Of a stretch of 64,000 nucleotides of DNA, positions 47,487 to 61,017 are shown piece by piece (positions within the stretch are counted from its first letter, which is position 1; each line of letters starts with the position of its first letter). This stretch comes from Xiphydria camelus (lineage: Eukaryota; Arthropoda; Insecta; Hymenoptera; Xiphydriidae), in assembly GCA_963678675.1 (NCBI GenBank), contig OY783192.1, positions 33,759,250-33,823,249 of the forward strand, in the 5' to 3' direction. Position numbers and translations under genes: made by a program. The notes under the pieces were generated by a model, which searched no databases, was not told the DNA's origin, and worked only from the letters and a program-made list of their open reading frames with translations.

Positions 47487-49900
47487 AAGATTCGGTTGGA
47501 CGATTCAAAGAAGGTTCCAAATAGACGAGAAAGATTGTACATAATAATTTAGTACCATCACAGTTGTAAGGAATATCTCATTAATCCGCTCGTAAAGCTG
47601 TAAATTACACTGAGGAGTGATACAATTTGTATTGTTCCTCATGAGCTCGTCCTGTAATTGTTGCATAAATTTTTATCGACTCAAATAAAACAGATTGGAC
47701 CAAATATCAAGTCTCTAATATTGTCAATTTTAATTATCCTCGTCTGTCTCTAAAGAAATATTTCCCCACTCGACACCTGCCGCTACCTTGGCACAGAGAA
47801 TAGAGATTATGCGCTTGACTGTCCGTCGCGGGGAAACACAAGGTGCAGTAACTGAGGACCCGGCGAGAAACAGCAAAAGAGGGGGAACGCGTGAGTGACC
47901 TTCCAGTTTTCAGCCGCGACGGCTTAGTGGTCTCACCAGTCGCGTCGACGACTGAAGAAGAACGTTTGCACGTATTTTCGATCGCCTCGTGACACGTGTT
48001 CACAAAAGGTTCCACATTCGCATCGTCCCGTCAATTCGATCGAGTAAGTTTTGAAAGAATACTAATAGTACCCTCTATAGATATTTCGAACCAAAAGTGC
48101 TTTGCTATTACACCGAAGCTCTTACGTCTGACCGAATTTATATCCGAGTCCTATTCTTCGAACGTCACGATATAGATACCGGCCTTCGACGAATCGAAGG
48201 GATTGCGTTTCTCCAGCTTTTTCAAATTATTAACGATTGTAGAGTAAGAGGACTAAGGAAATGGCACGTAGTGCTAACGAATGGATTGTGCATGTTAAGG
48301 AAAGAAAGGAAGCGATCTAAAGGCACACACACACTCATTTCCGGTACTTCTGTTTCTTTCACGGTAGAGAAAACCTGAACAGGGACCGCTTCATATTTCC
48401 TTTCTCGAGTTCTTCTAAATTTCTAACGTCAATCATTGCGCATCATTGAATCAATACACCTTCCATCGAAGGTCAACCGGAGGAATCACTTTCTCGGTAG
48501 AAGATCGTGTCATCACGAATAACTTGGCGCGTAGAGTATCTCCAGTTAATTTGTCGTCTGTGTCGAACCTTTCCTCGAAAGTTCAAGGCGACACGAAAAC
48601 GTTAAACGCGAGGAAGGACAGACTTACTTAAAGTCGGTCGATAGTTAAGCAATAAACTGCATAAGCCAAAGCGGTATATCGATACAAATTATTTCGGTGC
48701 GCGCGGTATCATTTTAAACAAACTATAAAAATATCGTGCCAGTGATTAGCGTGAAATGCATCACGAAAGTACAGTTCGTCCGCAGAAGTCGAGAAGTTAA
48801 ACGTACGAAACGGTGTAGTTAAGATTACCGTTATGTCTCACGCGCATGTTAGGTGCAAGAGACAGAAGTTACGCGCCAAATGAACGACGGAATCTTACCG
48901 ATCACGCGCGAAACTTATACCTAATTGTTTATTGAGAGCATCGAATAAAGTATCTATGATGTCCGAAATTGTAAAATACCGGCTCTCGATCGTCGGCATT
49001 ACGCGTGAAAAATCACGAAGGCGTTTATGTGACGGCATCCAGTAAAATAAACTTTTTATAAAGTCCTTGAGAGATTTGATCATTCATTTCTCGTCAATGA
49101 GCTAGTTCAACACCCAGCCTCGTACATGCAACTTAATCTTGTACCCTAATCTGAAATACGACTATAATATATACCACACATTCCACGTGTATCCCTGTTG
49201 AAAAGAACTCAACATTCTCATAAAATGGGCAAATATATCGCTTAAAACCTCGTATTTTCTCACATAAATATATGAGAATTTACGAGGATAGATGAGCTTG
49301 TGCGGAATTTGTCCAGTGTATGAGAATTTTGTTTTTTTGAACAGGGATGCACTACCAAATATTACATTCCACATTACCTTTTTTTTTTACTAAATTTTAC
49401 CCTACAATAACGATTGAGCGTAATGTTTGAGATTTTAATTTAAAGAGGTATTTTGGGATACTAATGTCTATACTTCAATGCAGCTCTTATTCGGGGCGAT
49501 TATACTTCTAGTGACGTTGAGAGACGTATCATTAAAATTAATGTCAGAACCACAGCACGACCGAGTCCCCTTTTTGCCAGCACTCGCCGCAGAGAGACGT
49601 GGAAAATAGATTTTTCAAGCCACGTGAATATTACAGAGTGACTTACGATAAGGATTTTACTGGCGAGCAGAACGAAACTTATAATATTGAACACGAACGA
49701 GTAATAAAATGGAACCGATCGTTAAAGTTAAAAGCACAAAAATCCTTTTAGCTTGTGTTATCACAATTGTGATAGCGACGCACATTCATGAGGCAAAAAT
49801 TAGCCTTGGTATCCCTGAACCACACAGTCTATACATTCTTATTGCCTGTACTCGAACAATTACCCGTTAATATTACAATAGAAATTGCTTCAACAGGAAA
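47487..49900. other. Intergenic region between HAP40 and GALE
   Basis: 2.4 kb without a supported gene. AATAAA at 47684-47689 ends HAP40. The remainder includes the GALE promoter and any 5' non-coding exons. Several short open frames occur on both strands (for example 47734-48015 minus and 48097-48378 plus), but none has a recognisable domain. Confidence 0.5.
47684..47689 (+). terminator. HAP40 polyadenylation signal
   Basis: AATAAA about 200 bases after the HAP40 stop, sense orientation. Confidence 0.6.
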
Positions 49901-51808
<1,908 letters not shown>

Positions 51809-51824
51809 TACAACTATGCTAATC

Positions 51825-51830
51825 ATTTAT
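51825..51830 (-). terminator. Possible METTL4 polyadenylation signal
   Basis: AATAAA on the minus strand about 213 bases past the METTL4 stop. It lies just beyond the GALE stop, so the two converging transcripts would overlap or abut. Confidence 0.4.
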
Positions 51831-52042
51831 TTACATTCTAACGAAACTCTATCTACCGCTCTCTTCCAAACCACAACGTCAGTGTAAGACCAAAAGTACA
51901 AGCATTTTATAGTAAAACCGTAAAAAGATGCGTTACCCTATTTGTTTCGCCCTTGTCTTCCCCTCTTTCTCTTCGAGGAAAGCGTCGTTTCAAATGGTTC
52001 ATTTCAGCAATCACAGAAACGAAATCGTAATCGATAAATACC

Positions 52043-54849
52043 TTAAACTTCGTCGTGGACTATCGTCGTCCTTCCGTCGGAATCCCGGTATCGCTCAACA
52101 TCATCAGTCTCTGCGCGGAACGCCCTATTTTCTTGCGAAACACTTTTCGATTTCAGATTTTCGCGTTCCTGCATCGCGTGCTCGATTATCGTGTAAAGTG
52201 ACAAGTGCTGAAACTTTAGAACCTCGAGACCCCAGCTCGTCCAACCGGGAAGTACGTATCTGGCAAAAATTTCCAGGCAATTCGGACGACTCGGTAAATA
52301 CGGCGCTACCAGCTCTGTAACGCAAATTTCCGTGCGTTGAAGAGATGACAAGAGGTAGGTTTTATTGAGAAATGGCGCGAAGGAGAGCAAACTAATCGGT
52401 AAATGTTTAACAACCTGTTATGGGTGGCTTGTGAGAGTGTACCGCGCTCGGCACGCTCACTATCAATTTTCCATCTGGAATATTCATCGCGTCGCTGGAA
52501 GATACGGATCCCAATACGAGCAACTCGTAAGGTCTCTTTCCAGGCAGCGGATTAAAATCACAAATCGTTTCTCCTGATTGTGTGACCTGAAACATATTCA
52601 GATGTTGATCACGAACGATCTATACATTTTTTAAAAATCTTCCAACATCCCCAATTAAAAATCACGGTATCTGGTGAGCCTTGCGAGGCAAATACTTGCC
52701 TTTACCCAGTACCATTTGGCTCGGTACGTGACTCCCCAGGCCGGAAACATTTCATCGCAGATGCAGCGCAAGTGACTCGGAGCATTCGTGCACCACACGG
52801 CTACCACGCCGTTGGAGCTCGATAATTTATCAATCGGTATTTTGATCAGCACCTCGTTGGACATCATTTTGTAACTATTCACAATCGAATGGTTCAATGT
52901 AAAACGGTCAGTTTCCCGATTGATTTTCCGGTAAATTACTTTTCCCCGGAGTTTAAACGCTTTGTAAGTACACCTGCAGCTAATGATTCTCATCGACCCG
53001 TTTTGGATGACGGTACTTTATCGAGTCAATCGTAGCGCTACTAGTGAATTTTGTTATTTTGCCATGAGAGAGCTAAACCTTTATAAGGTACAAATAAAAT
53101 GTCTGAAAATATCCATTTTTCTTTCATGCATAACAACTTTTCTACAAAATTCTTGTAAACTCGGACAAACATCTGACAAAATTCTGACAAATTCTGAACA
53201 ATTTTTCACCGACTTTGAAATTTCGTTGTTAATTTTTGAAAATTTTTCCGAATTTTTGCAGAATTTCACAGATTTTTCCAATTATTGGTGAGTGTTTATT
53301 AGACTTTTTCAGAAAAGCTTTTTTTGTGCACGAGAGAAAAATGGATATTTTTGGAGATTTAGTAATTAATATTTCACGAATTTCATTTTTGACAATTTGC
53401 ATCATTCAAATAATGAAACGCACGTAAAATATCAACTGCTTATTTGCGAATAATCCTGGTCACGTGCCCTACTTGACGCTGAAGAAAAGAGTCGAGCGTC
53501 ACCATGGATTTGTATCTTTATTGGCCCTTCATGGCAGAACAGAAAGATTCGCTCGTACCGTTTAGCTACGATCGACTTGATAAAGTACCGATCGGAATCA
53601 TATACCGCAGGTGTACATAAATATATTCGTGGGAAAGCAAAATCACCTAGCCTCTACGCATACGCCTTTCTTCCGTCTTATAGACTTGTTCCACCAAGGC
53701 GGATCCAGTAGTATGAGGTCAAACTGATTGTTCATCTTCATTATCTTTGGCATATCTCTCACGTCGTATTGGAAGAAATTACATTTCGCCGGGAAAACGT
53801 ATCTCTCGCGCCAAATCTCCGATACGACGGCGACGTCGCTTTCGTTGCAGCCGCGCAAATTTTCCGCGGAACAGCGAAAAGTATCCGAGTAAAACTGACG
53901 GGACACCGTGCGAGCCACTTTGTTGTAGTCGCACGCAACGCTGTTCGAGAAGCATCCCTTTGATCTCGCGGAGAATAGTATCCTCGCTAATGCTTGCTTT
54001 ATGTGATTCGTCTGTGTAATTGAATCAAATTATACATTTTAGAGGGGTAGGAAACACATTTACGCGCACGAGCGACGTTTGAAAAATAGTGCTAAATATA
54101 GGCGTAACTATTGATCGACAAATATCTAATGTGATTGGTGCATGGCAACAGTCTGATTCTTTTTTCAAACTCGAGCCAATCAGGCTAGGAGGGATCAGCT
54201 ATAATTGCTATAATTTTTAATTTGATTGGTCGCACGATGGGAGACATACTTTTTTAAAATTCAAACCAATTGAATTAGAAAGGAATCAATCGTGGCGCCA
54301 AATTTCTTGTCAGGAGCGCACATTATTGTCACATGCATTGAGTAGTTGAGAAATGCTAACACGTTTTTCGCCTTTGCCTTAATGTAAAAAACAAAATCCA
54401 GACAACGTTCTTTTGCATCATTCAAAACTAAATTATGTTTCTGTATGGCTACGTCAAATTGCCAGGGAAATAAAGTCAAGAACATCGGTCACGCGAGTGT
54501 AGCGACAATTTGTTTTTTTAGATGCATCTAAACTTACTTTAATGACTGCACACGTTATACGTAATTTGAAACACAATAAGTAATACTACTTTACCTGCTC
54601 TGCATCATCTGGCGATAACAATTTCGGCCTCTTCCTCTTCCTCGTTTTGCTTCGCAAAGTACCAGACTCTCCTTCGATAAAATTGTTGATTCGATTTTGT
54701 GGAAAGTATTGCGAATTAATGTTGAACAACAGTTCGTTGAATTTAAACGTGCACAACTTTTGCTCAATATTCACAGTCTTATAGACATCATTGACATATT
54801 GTAAATGTGAAACAATCCAGCCGTCTTCATTTGAAAATATTACACTCAT
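52043..54849 (-). CDS. METTL4: METTL4, MT-A70-family N6-adenine methyltransferase
   Basis: MT-A70 methyltransferase. Human METTL4 modifies the cap-adjacent 2'-O-methyl-adenosine of U2 snRNA, and roles on DNA have also been proposed. Five exons on the minus strand: 54849-54595, 54011-53647, 52874-52700, 52586-52415 and 52314-52043, in phase, 412 residues (human 472). The N-terminus SVIFSNEDGWIVSHLQYVND resembles METTL4 (GWLLDHLSFIN). The catalytic DPPW lies at about residue 188 in LILLDPPWWNKS. Then come VAVWCTN, MFPAWGVTYRAKWYWVK, GKRPYELLVLG, IPDGKLIVSVPSAVHSHKPP and EIFARYVLPGWTSWGLEVLK. The intron after the third exon starts GC (AAG/GCAAGT). The second intron is expanded by a 643-base transposon relic. 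The segment joining the second and third exons (GVCVEARSYK) is longer than in human and least certain. Confidence 0.92.
52971..53613. mobile_element. TA-flanked element (CACCTG family), copy 2, in METTL4 intron 2
   Basis: It starts CACCTGCAGCTAATGATTCT and ends with the complement of CACCTGCGGTATATGATTCC. TA lies on both sides (52969-52970, 53614-53615). Ends and subterminal TACTTTATCGAGTC-like words are shared with the shorter copy at 19042-19264. The interior contains a second inverted pair (AAAAATATCCATTTTTCT against its complement near 53335), perhaps a nested insertion. No transposase is encoded. Without it the host intron would be about 130 bases. Confidence 0.85.
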
Positions 54850-55637
54850 AATTCGTGAAACAAGCGCGAAGAGTCAACTTTAATACGATTAAAATAAATT
54901 GCATTGGACAATGCAGCCACTTGTTGCAAGGATAACCGATTAATTTTAATTTATGAAGCTGTTTGAATGAGGCTGATTTCAGATTTTTGGCGGTCAGACT
55001 AGTATAACCTAGTAAATTGGTTAAGACGATCTACGGCTTATATTAATAGCATGTTGGTAAACTTTCCCGTCAAATGAGGAAAAACTGATCTATAAACTCG
55101 AAAGCCTCATAATTAATTAATAATTAATGGTACGTCAATTAATAAAACGTCATCAACTTTACCGGTATTTCGTCGAATGACTGAACGCGAATGTGTGAGC
55201 TTCATATTTTTACACGTAAACATTCCCCAATATGGCCGCGCCCAGTAAATTGTTCATTTTCCAATATGGCCGCGCCTAGTAAAATTTCAACCATAACCTA
55301 AGTTAAGATACAGGCGGTAAATTAGATACTTTTTGAAACAAGAAGTACGGACGATGTCATTTTCCGAATTTGGGGAATATGTATGCACTTGTAGACTTAG
55401 TCACATAATAACATTGTTAACACATGTATATTTATAGTCGCATGTCACACATCTTTATAATAAAAATACTCTTTTTGTGATACAATATTACACCTATGCT
55501 TTCATTGACGATTATCTGAACGTTTCCAAAATTTAATAATACTGATAGATCAAAAGGGATACGAAGAAAAAAGCAATAGCGTCGAAAATGATTTACGGAA
55601 AAACATATTGCCACTAGAAATCGTTTTCATACATGAA
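54850..55637. promoter_or_regulatory. Region between the METTL4 start and the PGM3 stop
   Basis: Contains the METTL4 promoter and the PGM3 3' UTR. The notable feature is a duplicated GC-rich motif at 55227-55283, listed separately. The rest is AT-rich. Confidence 0.45.
55227..55283. promoter_or_regulatory. Duplicated CCAATATGGCCGCGCC motif (YY1/Pho-like) upstream of METTL4
   Basis: CCAATATGGCCGCGCC followed by (C/T)AGTAAA occurs at 55227-55249 and again at 55261-55283, 34 bases apart in the same orientation. The AATATGGC core resembles the YY1/Pleiohomeotic site (AAnATGGC), and CCAAT is embedded. The pair lies about 380 bases upstream of the METTL4 start codon in an otherwise AT-rich region, which suggests a promoter element. 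Confidence 0.5.
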
Positions 55638-58600
55638 TTAGCACTCCCTCTTACCCTCTTCATTTGGAATGATAGGTTCAGGTCCAACTCCGCCAGCCAA
55701 CTTATAGACGACTAGCGATACCTCCGCTGCCAATTTCTCCACGTCGCAACTGCGCTGTCCTTCCGCGTACACCCTCACGACATCCTCGGTACCCGACGGT
55801 CTGCAAACGCGACGATTTCTCTCTCGTACACATATTATGTAGGATTCCCAGGAAATAACAATTTCCAGAATTCTTGCGCAATCCTTACCTGATGAAGGAC
55901 CGTCCTTTCGGGTACTTTCGAACCAGAGCGTCAATCTCGTTCTGCAGTCCGCTTGGCGTCACGCACTTCCGTTCGGCGTCCGTCGTGGTAATAACGTTTC
56001 TATCCTTGACTTGAACCTTTAGCAGCTTATTTGGGAGGTCGTCGTAGCTCTTCTCCCACTCGACGAGACCCCAGTCCTTCGAGTGCAAAATAGTTTCCAC
56101 CACTAGCGTGTCGCTCAACGCGTCGCCCACCACCTGGTTGATCACGTTCAAGATGTCGGCCAATTTGGAAGCAGCATCCCTTTGTTCTTTCGGTAGGCTC
56201 GAGTTTGCCGCGGTAGATTTGATCGAATCGATGGCACCTTCCTTGAACACGACGGTTCCGTGCCCGTTCGCTTCGAAGTAGACTCCCACGTCGAACTCCA
56301 ACGCCAGGTGATGCAAATGCTTAACGCCGGTCGGCGAGCACACCACCGGTACTTTCTGCGAAGAATTTCGAAAACGCGAATAACACGTATCGAAGTCGAT
56401 CGAACGATCGCACACGTACCAAGGTGTTGGTGATGTAATCGGTCGAACCTCCGTTCGCGTAGGCAGTCTGTACCAATCCGAGCTGCAAGGATAATTTAGC
56501 CTCGTCGACCAGTTCCTTCAGATACCCAGCCATCAGTGTGGCGATTCTGTCTCCGTCCAGAAGATGAAATTTACCGTTTTCGTCGACGTAATAATAGACG
56601 ACCCTGTCCGCGTCGCCGTCAATGCTGACGCACCTCACGTTCTGCCGTAGCGGTACGTTCGACGGAGGCGCCTGCTGCACTTTGACGTGATCCGCACCGC
56701 ACTGTGGCAATAAGAATCGACACATCTCGTTAAAGATCACTGACGAATTGCGTGTTAAGGAAAAATAAGACGACATTTCACCTCGCGATTGAGCTCTCCG
56801 CTGGTGCCGTCGTTGAATATTTCCACCGTAAGCGAACCTCCCAGATGTTTCTTCAGCTCTGCCATTGCGATAGCGCCGACGCCGTTCGCCCCGTCCAGGT
56901 ACAACCGCGGGACGTACTTTTCGTAATTCGTTCGACCACCGTGCACGCGCGCGAAAGCTTCGCCGAGCTTCCTGTAGTACCCGTTCAACGTGGGTTCGCC
57001 GTAAGCGCCGTTCGTATTGATACAAACCACCAGGTAATGCAGCTGAGGAGTCGTTATCGTTCCAAAGTCCTCGACCGTTCCACCCAGGGCGGTTATTCCC
57101 GCGACAGCGGCGTCCCTCAACGCCGGACTGCTCCTTCTCGTGTCTCTGCCGACAACGACCGTCGAACGTACGTTAGCGTCTATCTTGTGCTCCTCGACGA
57201 TTTCACGCAGAGTGGCCGCGAGCTCTGAGTCCGCAACGTTGGCCAATTTCGTGGCGACTTTCTCCCAAGAAGCTTCCAACATCTCACCGGCGGGATCGAC
57301 CAGCTTTACGCCATTGTCGACCTCAGGATTGTGGCTGGCCGTGATCATTAAACCAATCGCAGCTACGGCATATTTGAAGCGATATCAGTATTGATTCATT
57401 TATGATTTAAGCTCTGCTCGAATGCGACGTGAATACCTTTTTTGCTCCTCGATCTGAGGTCTGCTAAAAGTCCCATTCTGAAGAGAACGTGGTTCAAAGT
57501 ATCTGCCCTGAAATTATGCTCATTGTATGGACTGGAATTGTTCATGGCATTTTGTACAGTAGTTTCTCGCAATAGGTTTGTTCCCCTTTGAATCGCTCAG
57601 GGCGACGCCGATCGAAAAGTTATGTTCATTTTTAACGGAAGTGCACACAAGAGCGCTTAACTGTACTGTTCGATTTCAGCAGTTTGGTGCACTTCGAAGT
57701 ACTTTCTAACAGCATCTGTTAGTGCTCTTCCCATCGATGAAAGAGTTGTTAGAGGAGAGTTCAGAGCAGTTTGACTTAGAAATAAATAATCAAAGAACAG
57801 GAAAGGACGATAACTCAAATAAGGCTCAACTTTGTAAGAAATAGTTGGTGTGTACATATAGGTACGTATTTAGATTCCCTTTGTGAAGTATTCAAGATAA
57901 AGTAGTAAATAATAAATAAAATAAAGATTAAACATATAAAACTTAGAAGAGTATTTTTCTATTATACTATAATATCACATCATTTTCAGGGAGTTTTTAG
58001 AAATTTTCATAACAGTTTTTCATAAGAATTTATCATCTTTCTCCCAAAATGCATCTAATCTCCTCTTTCAATACTCTAAATTCCACCTTTGTTGCATTCA
58101 GAGCGCTCCGTAAACTTTTAAGAGCGCTTCGATGCTGCTCTAAGCCAGTAATAAAATAATGTAATCAAACGATCCCGATATCTATCAATATGCAAAGACA
58201 AGGTCTGACAAAGCGAGCAGGAATTAAGGAATAACCTCGACAAGCACAACCCTAGTAACCAGTCTGCTGAAAGTTATCCGCGCAAAGCACTCATCCAGTG
58301 GTTCCATGAAAGCTTTTTCCAGAAAACTGCAATTTTTCTTGCACAAGCTATTCGCAACAGAATTTCAGCAATCTTTCGAAAAAATCTAGTAAGCAACTTG
58401 CATTTTCTCGGCACAACCTTCCATGTGACAGAATTTCAGCATTCTATGGAAAGATCTTACAAGATTTGCTAATAAATACTGTTACAATAATATCCGGTGC
58501 AAGACTTACAGCTGACTTACAGCATCATTTTGCAGGAAGCTTTCAAAAGTCAAACTAGTTTTCTGCTTCCTCTTCTTCGCGGTGTATTTACATACTTGCA

Positions 58601-58769
58601 CATGAGGAAACATAACCTCTTTGACGTCTCGCGTCAAAGTCGCTCGTACGGCGATATTCGAACACATAACGTACTTTGTTCGAAACCCGGCGGTCCCGTA
58701 CTGGATGTAGCCATCGAATTCCTTCGGATGATGCGTTTTCGCGAGTCGCTCGATCGCCGAAAAGTCCAT
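55638..58769 (-). CDS. PGM3: Phosphoacetylglucosamine mutase
   Basis: Alpha-D-phosphohexomutase converting GlcNAc-6-phosphate to GlcNAc-1-phosphate for UDP-GlcNAc (chitin, N-glycan and GPI precursors). Six exons on the minus strand: 58769-58675, 57507-57437, 57362-56782, 56701-56420, 56355-55889 and 55800-55638, in phase, 552 residues (human 542). IQYGTAGFRTK near the start; the phosphoserine loop MITASHNPEVDNGVK (Ser65); VVGRDTRRSS; TTPQLHY; the Mg-binding loop SIDGDADRVVYYY; the sugar-binding block GVYFEANGHGT; STTDAER in the form TTTDAERKCVTP; and the phosphate-binding end RPSGTEDVVRVYAE. All catalytic elements are present. The first intron (1.17 kb) has no evident element. Confidence 0.96.
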
Positions 58770-59139
58770 AGCGCACCACGTAGTCCACGTTTGACACGTT
58801 GTACGGGTGGAAACTCTGCAGAAGTGAACGGAGCGAACGAGAGATAACTTTCTCTCGAATCACACCATCCGGACAATGCTCCCGAGCTTGCTTCGAAAGC
58901 CGATCCTGCGGCGATACGTCCTTCCTTTCGTATCATTTTGTACGCCAGATACGCGCGATAGGTTTCACGGTCGTAACGACTGCTCCGCAACCAAGACGAA
59001 TCGAATGCAGATACAATTTCAGCTCCTAGACGCATCTCTATTTTACGAATTTGGATCACTTTCCTTCAGATAACCATTCTGTCGCGTGTCAATCGAAAAA
59101 AAAGTTGCAAGAAAGACTCTCCGTGTGAAACAAAATAAA

Positions 59140-59231
59140 TGCTCCAGGTGAGGCTCGAACTCACAACCCCGGCATAGCTCACGAACACTGTCTTATAAGT
59201 ACCGTGCGCTAACCAATTGCGCCACTGGAGC
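59140..59231 (-). tRNA. trnI-UAU: tRNA-Ile (anticodon UAU) with an 18-base intron
   Basis: The minus strand folds as a cloverleaf: acceptor GCTCCAG paired with CTGGAGC, D stem GCGC/GCGC, anticodon stem CGGTA paired with TGCCG, anticodon loop CTTATAA (TAT), and T arm GTGAG-TTCGAGC-CTCAC. An intron of 18 bases (59193-59176) sits after the base 3' of the anticodon, the canonical position. The mature part is 74 bases and the discriminator base is A. Animal tRNA-Ile(UAU) genes commonly carry introns. Internal A and B boxes (TGGCGCAATTGG and GGTTGTGAGTTCGAGCC-like) are intact, so it is probably expressed. Confidence 0.95.
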
Positions 59232-61017
59232 TATTGCGAATAAGACCACTAAAGTCTGTCATGAAGACGAGGCGCTTTTATTTTTGCAAAAAGTTGAAAT
59301 ACTTTTCGACGAAGTCACGTCGAAAAATCGTAACGATCGCGCGACCGCGTACCGCAAACGGGAAGTCAAAATTGATCGATATCGCGAGAGTATCATTCAT
59401 GGCTCGAGAGCAAATCGTTGATTGTATACCGGATTGCGCGTCGATTTAAAATACTCTCGACGATTTCCACACAATTTATTGGAAGAGCCTTCGAATCGTA
59501 GGACTCGACTTTAGCGGGAATCTCGCGTGTTAGCTTTTCCTGATTACGAAATTATACGAGCGACACGGAGCGATTCCCGCGAGTGCGAGCAGTCGCGACG
59601 ACATATCGCGCGCTCTTTCACACGCGTCGACTGCTAATCGGAGAGTTCCGTGATAAATAACTTCGTTGCGCGGAAGTTGCGAACACCTTAATTTTCACGT
59701 GATAATAATTTAACGCCGTCCCGAACGGTTCATCGTTCGGCGCTGAACCTTCGAACGCAAAGTGCACGCGATTACGCGATCGTCGTGTGTTTTCGTGCCA
59801 ACTCACAGGTGCACCCCACCCCCGTAGTTGAGCGTAAAACTGTCAAACGCTCTGAATTCTGCGTGTTTTACGCGGAGCGTCGTGCCGTCTGTTTTCGACG
59901 TAATGATTTAATCGTTCAACGTCGTCGCATTATTCAACGATGTGAATTTCTCGGCGCAGGGTTAACTGATAATCCGTGCGACGAACGAGATAAGGTACGA
60001 AGAATAACCTGTTTCCATTCGTTCCTTTACATCGTTTTGATGTCGAACAGCGAGACGTTTTGTTGTAAAATAGAGACTAAATTAAAGTTAAACGAATGAA
60101 TAGACGTCCGGTAAACGTTAAATGCGTACGATGATGTTTTAGATTGTTTTCGCGCCAAAGAGGAGTGACTTGTTCGATTATACACAATCAGTATTTTGAA
60201 AACATTCGACATCTTTTCATTTAGGCCAGAGCCAGTTGAATGGGATTCTGAAATAGAAACCACGTTGATTGGATAGATTCAGGCGTTAAATCGTATGGAC
60301 TTTCCATGAAAATCTCATTCAAATGAATGCAGATTGAATAAGACGAATGGCTTCGATGGAAATCAATCCTTTCGAGTAAAGTCGAGAAGTAAATTGGCGA
60401 GAGAGGTTTCTTGGGATGCCGTCGTGCCAAAGGAAAGTGAGTGATCCCATTATATAATTCACAACTTGACTTCTTTTCATTTTCGGCGATATCTAACATT
60501 TTACGCCTAATTGGGGTAAACTGGGAATTTAAATGTGTAAAGCTTACCCGACAAATTCTTCGAACCATTGCACAGCTCTCCAGGATCTTTTTAAATTCAT
60601 TCAGTTGTAATTTCAAAACTCCAGTCTGACCCGTTTTCAATTAGCTGTATACGATATTTTCTTTCACACGAGAAATTATTCTCCTATCATAGAGAAAGCT
60701 TTTCTCCTTCCAAATTGATCTTATGTCGTCATGCACGACTTCCACAATAATCCCCAGATTAATTATGTTAATTTGAATTGTTAGTTTAAATGTAGAATTG
60801 TAAAATCATTTTCACAATGCAATTTGTGAGTATATAAACGAGTTTAAAAATCAAAATTCAATATATTTATTAACACACCTCCTTGATAAGTTGACGCAAA
60901 GTCCTCCTCGTTTGTATTAAGTTTTATTTTGATCCTGGAAATATTTCCTCAAAACTTTGGTAATACTCCAGAGATCAATCCGTACATCTTCGATGCTCTC
61001 TACAGATATGAGGAAGG
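59232..61017. other. Region upstream of TMF1
   Basis: 1.8 kb with no supported gene. A relatively GC-rich stretch at about 59300-59990 with many CG dinucleotides is a candidate promoter or 5' non-coding exon for TMF1. A 139-codon open frame on the minus strand (60640-60221) has no recognisable domain and is not annotated. Confidence 0.45.

Noticed and set aside
47734..48378. Open frames of about 93 codons on both strands between HAP40 and GALE
   Set aside because: No domains, no conserved motif, no splice logic; expected by chance in a GC-richer patch.
54261..54485. 74-codon minus-strand frame inside METTL4 intron 1
   Set aside because: Joining it to METTL4 would not match the family, and the direct junction 54595 to 54011 is phase-correct and gives a good protein.
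58634..59059. 141-codon minus-strand frame overlapping PGM3 exon 1
   Set aside because: It is an alternative frame of the PGM3 first exon and its upstream region; the PGM3 frame is clearly the real one.
60221..60640. 139-codon open frame on the minus strand upstream of TMF1
   Set aside because: No recognisable domain, no splice partners, and composition like translated non-coding sequence. Kept as spacer.
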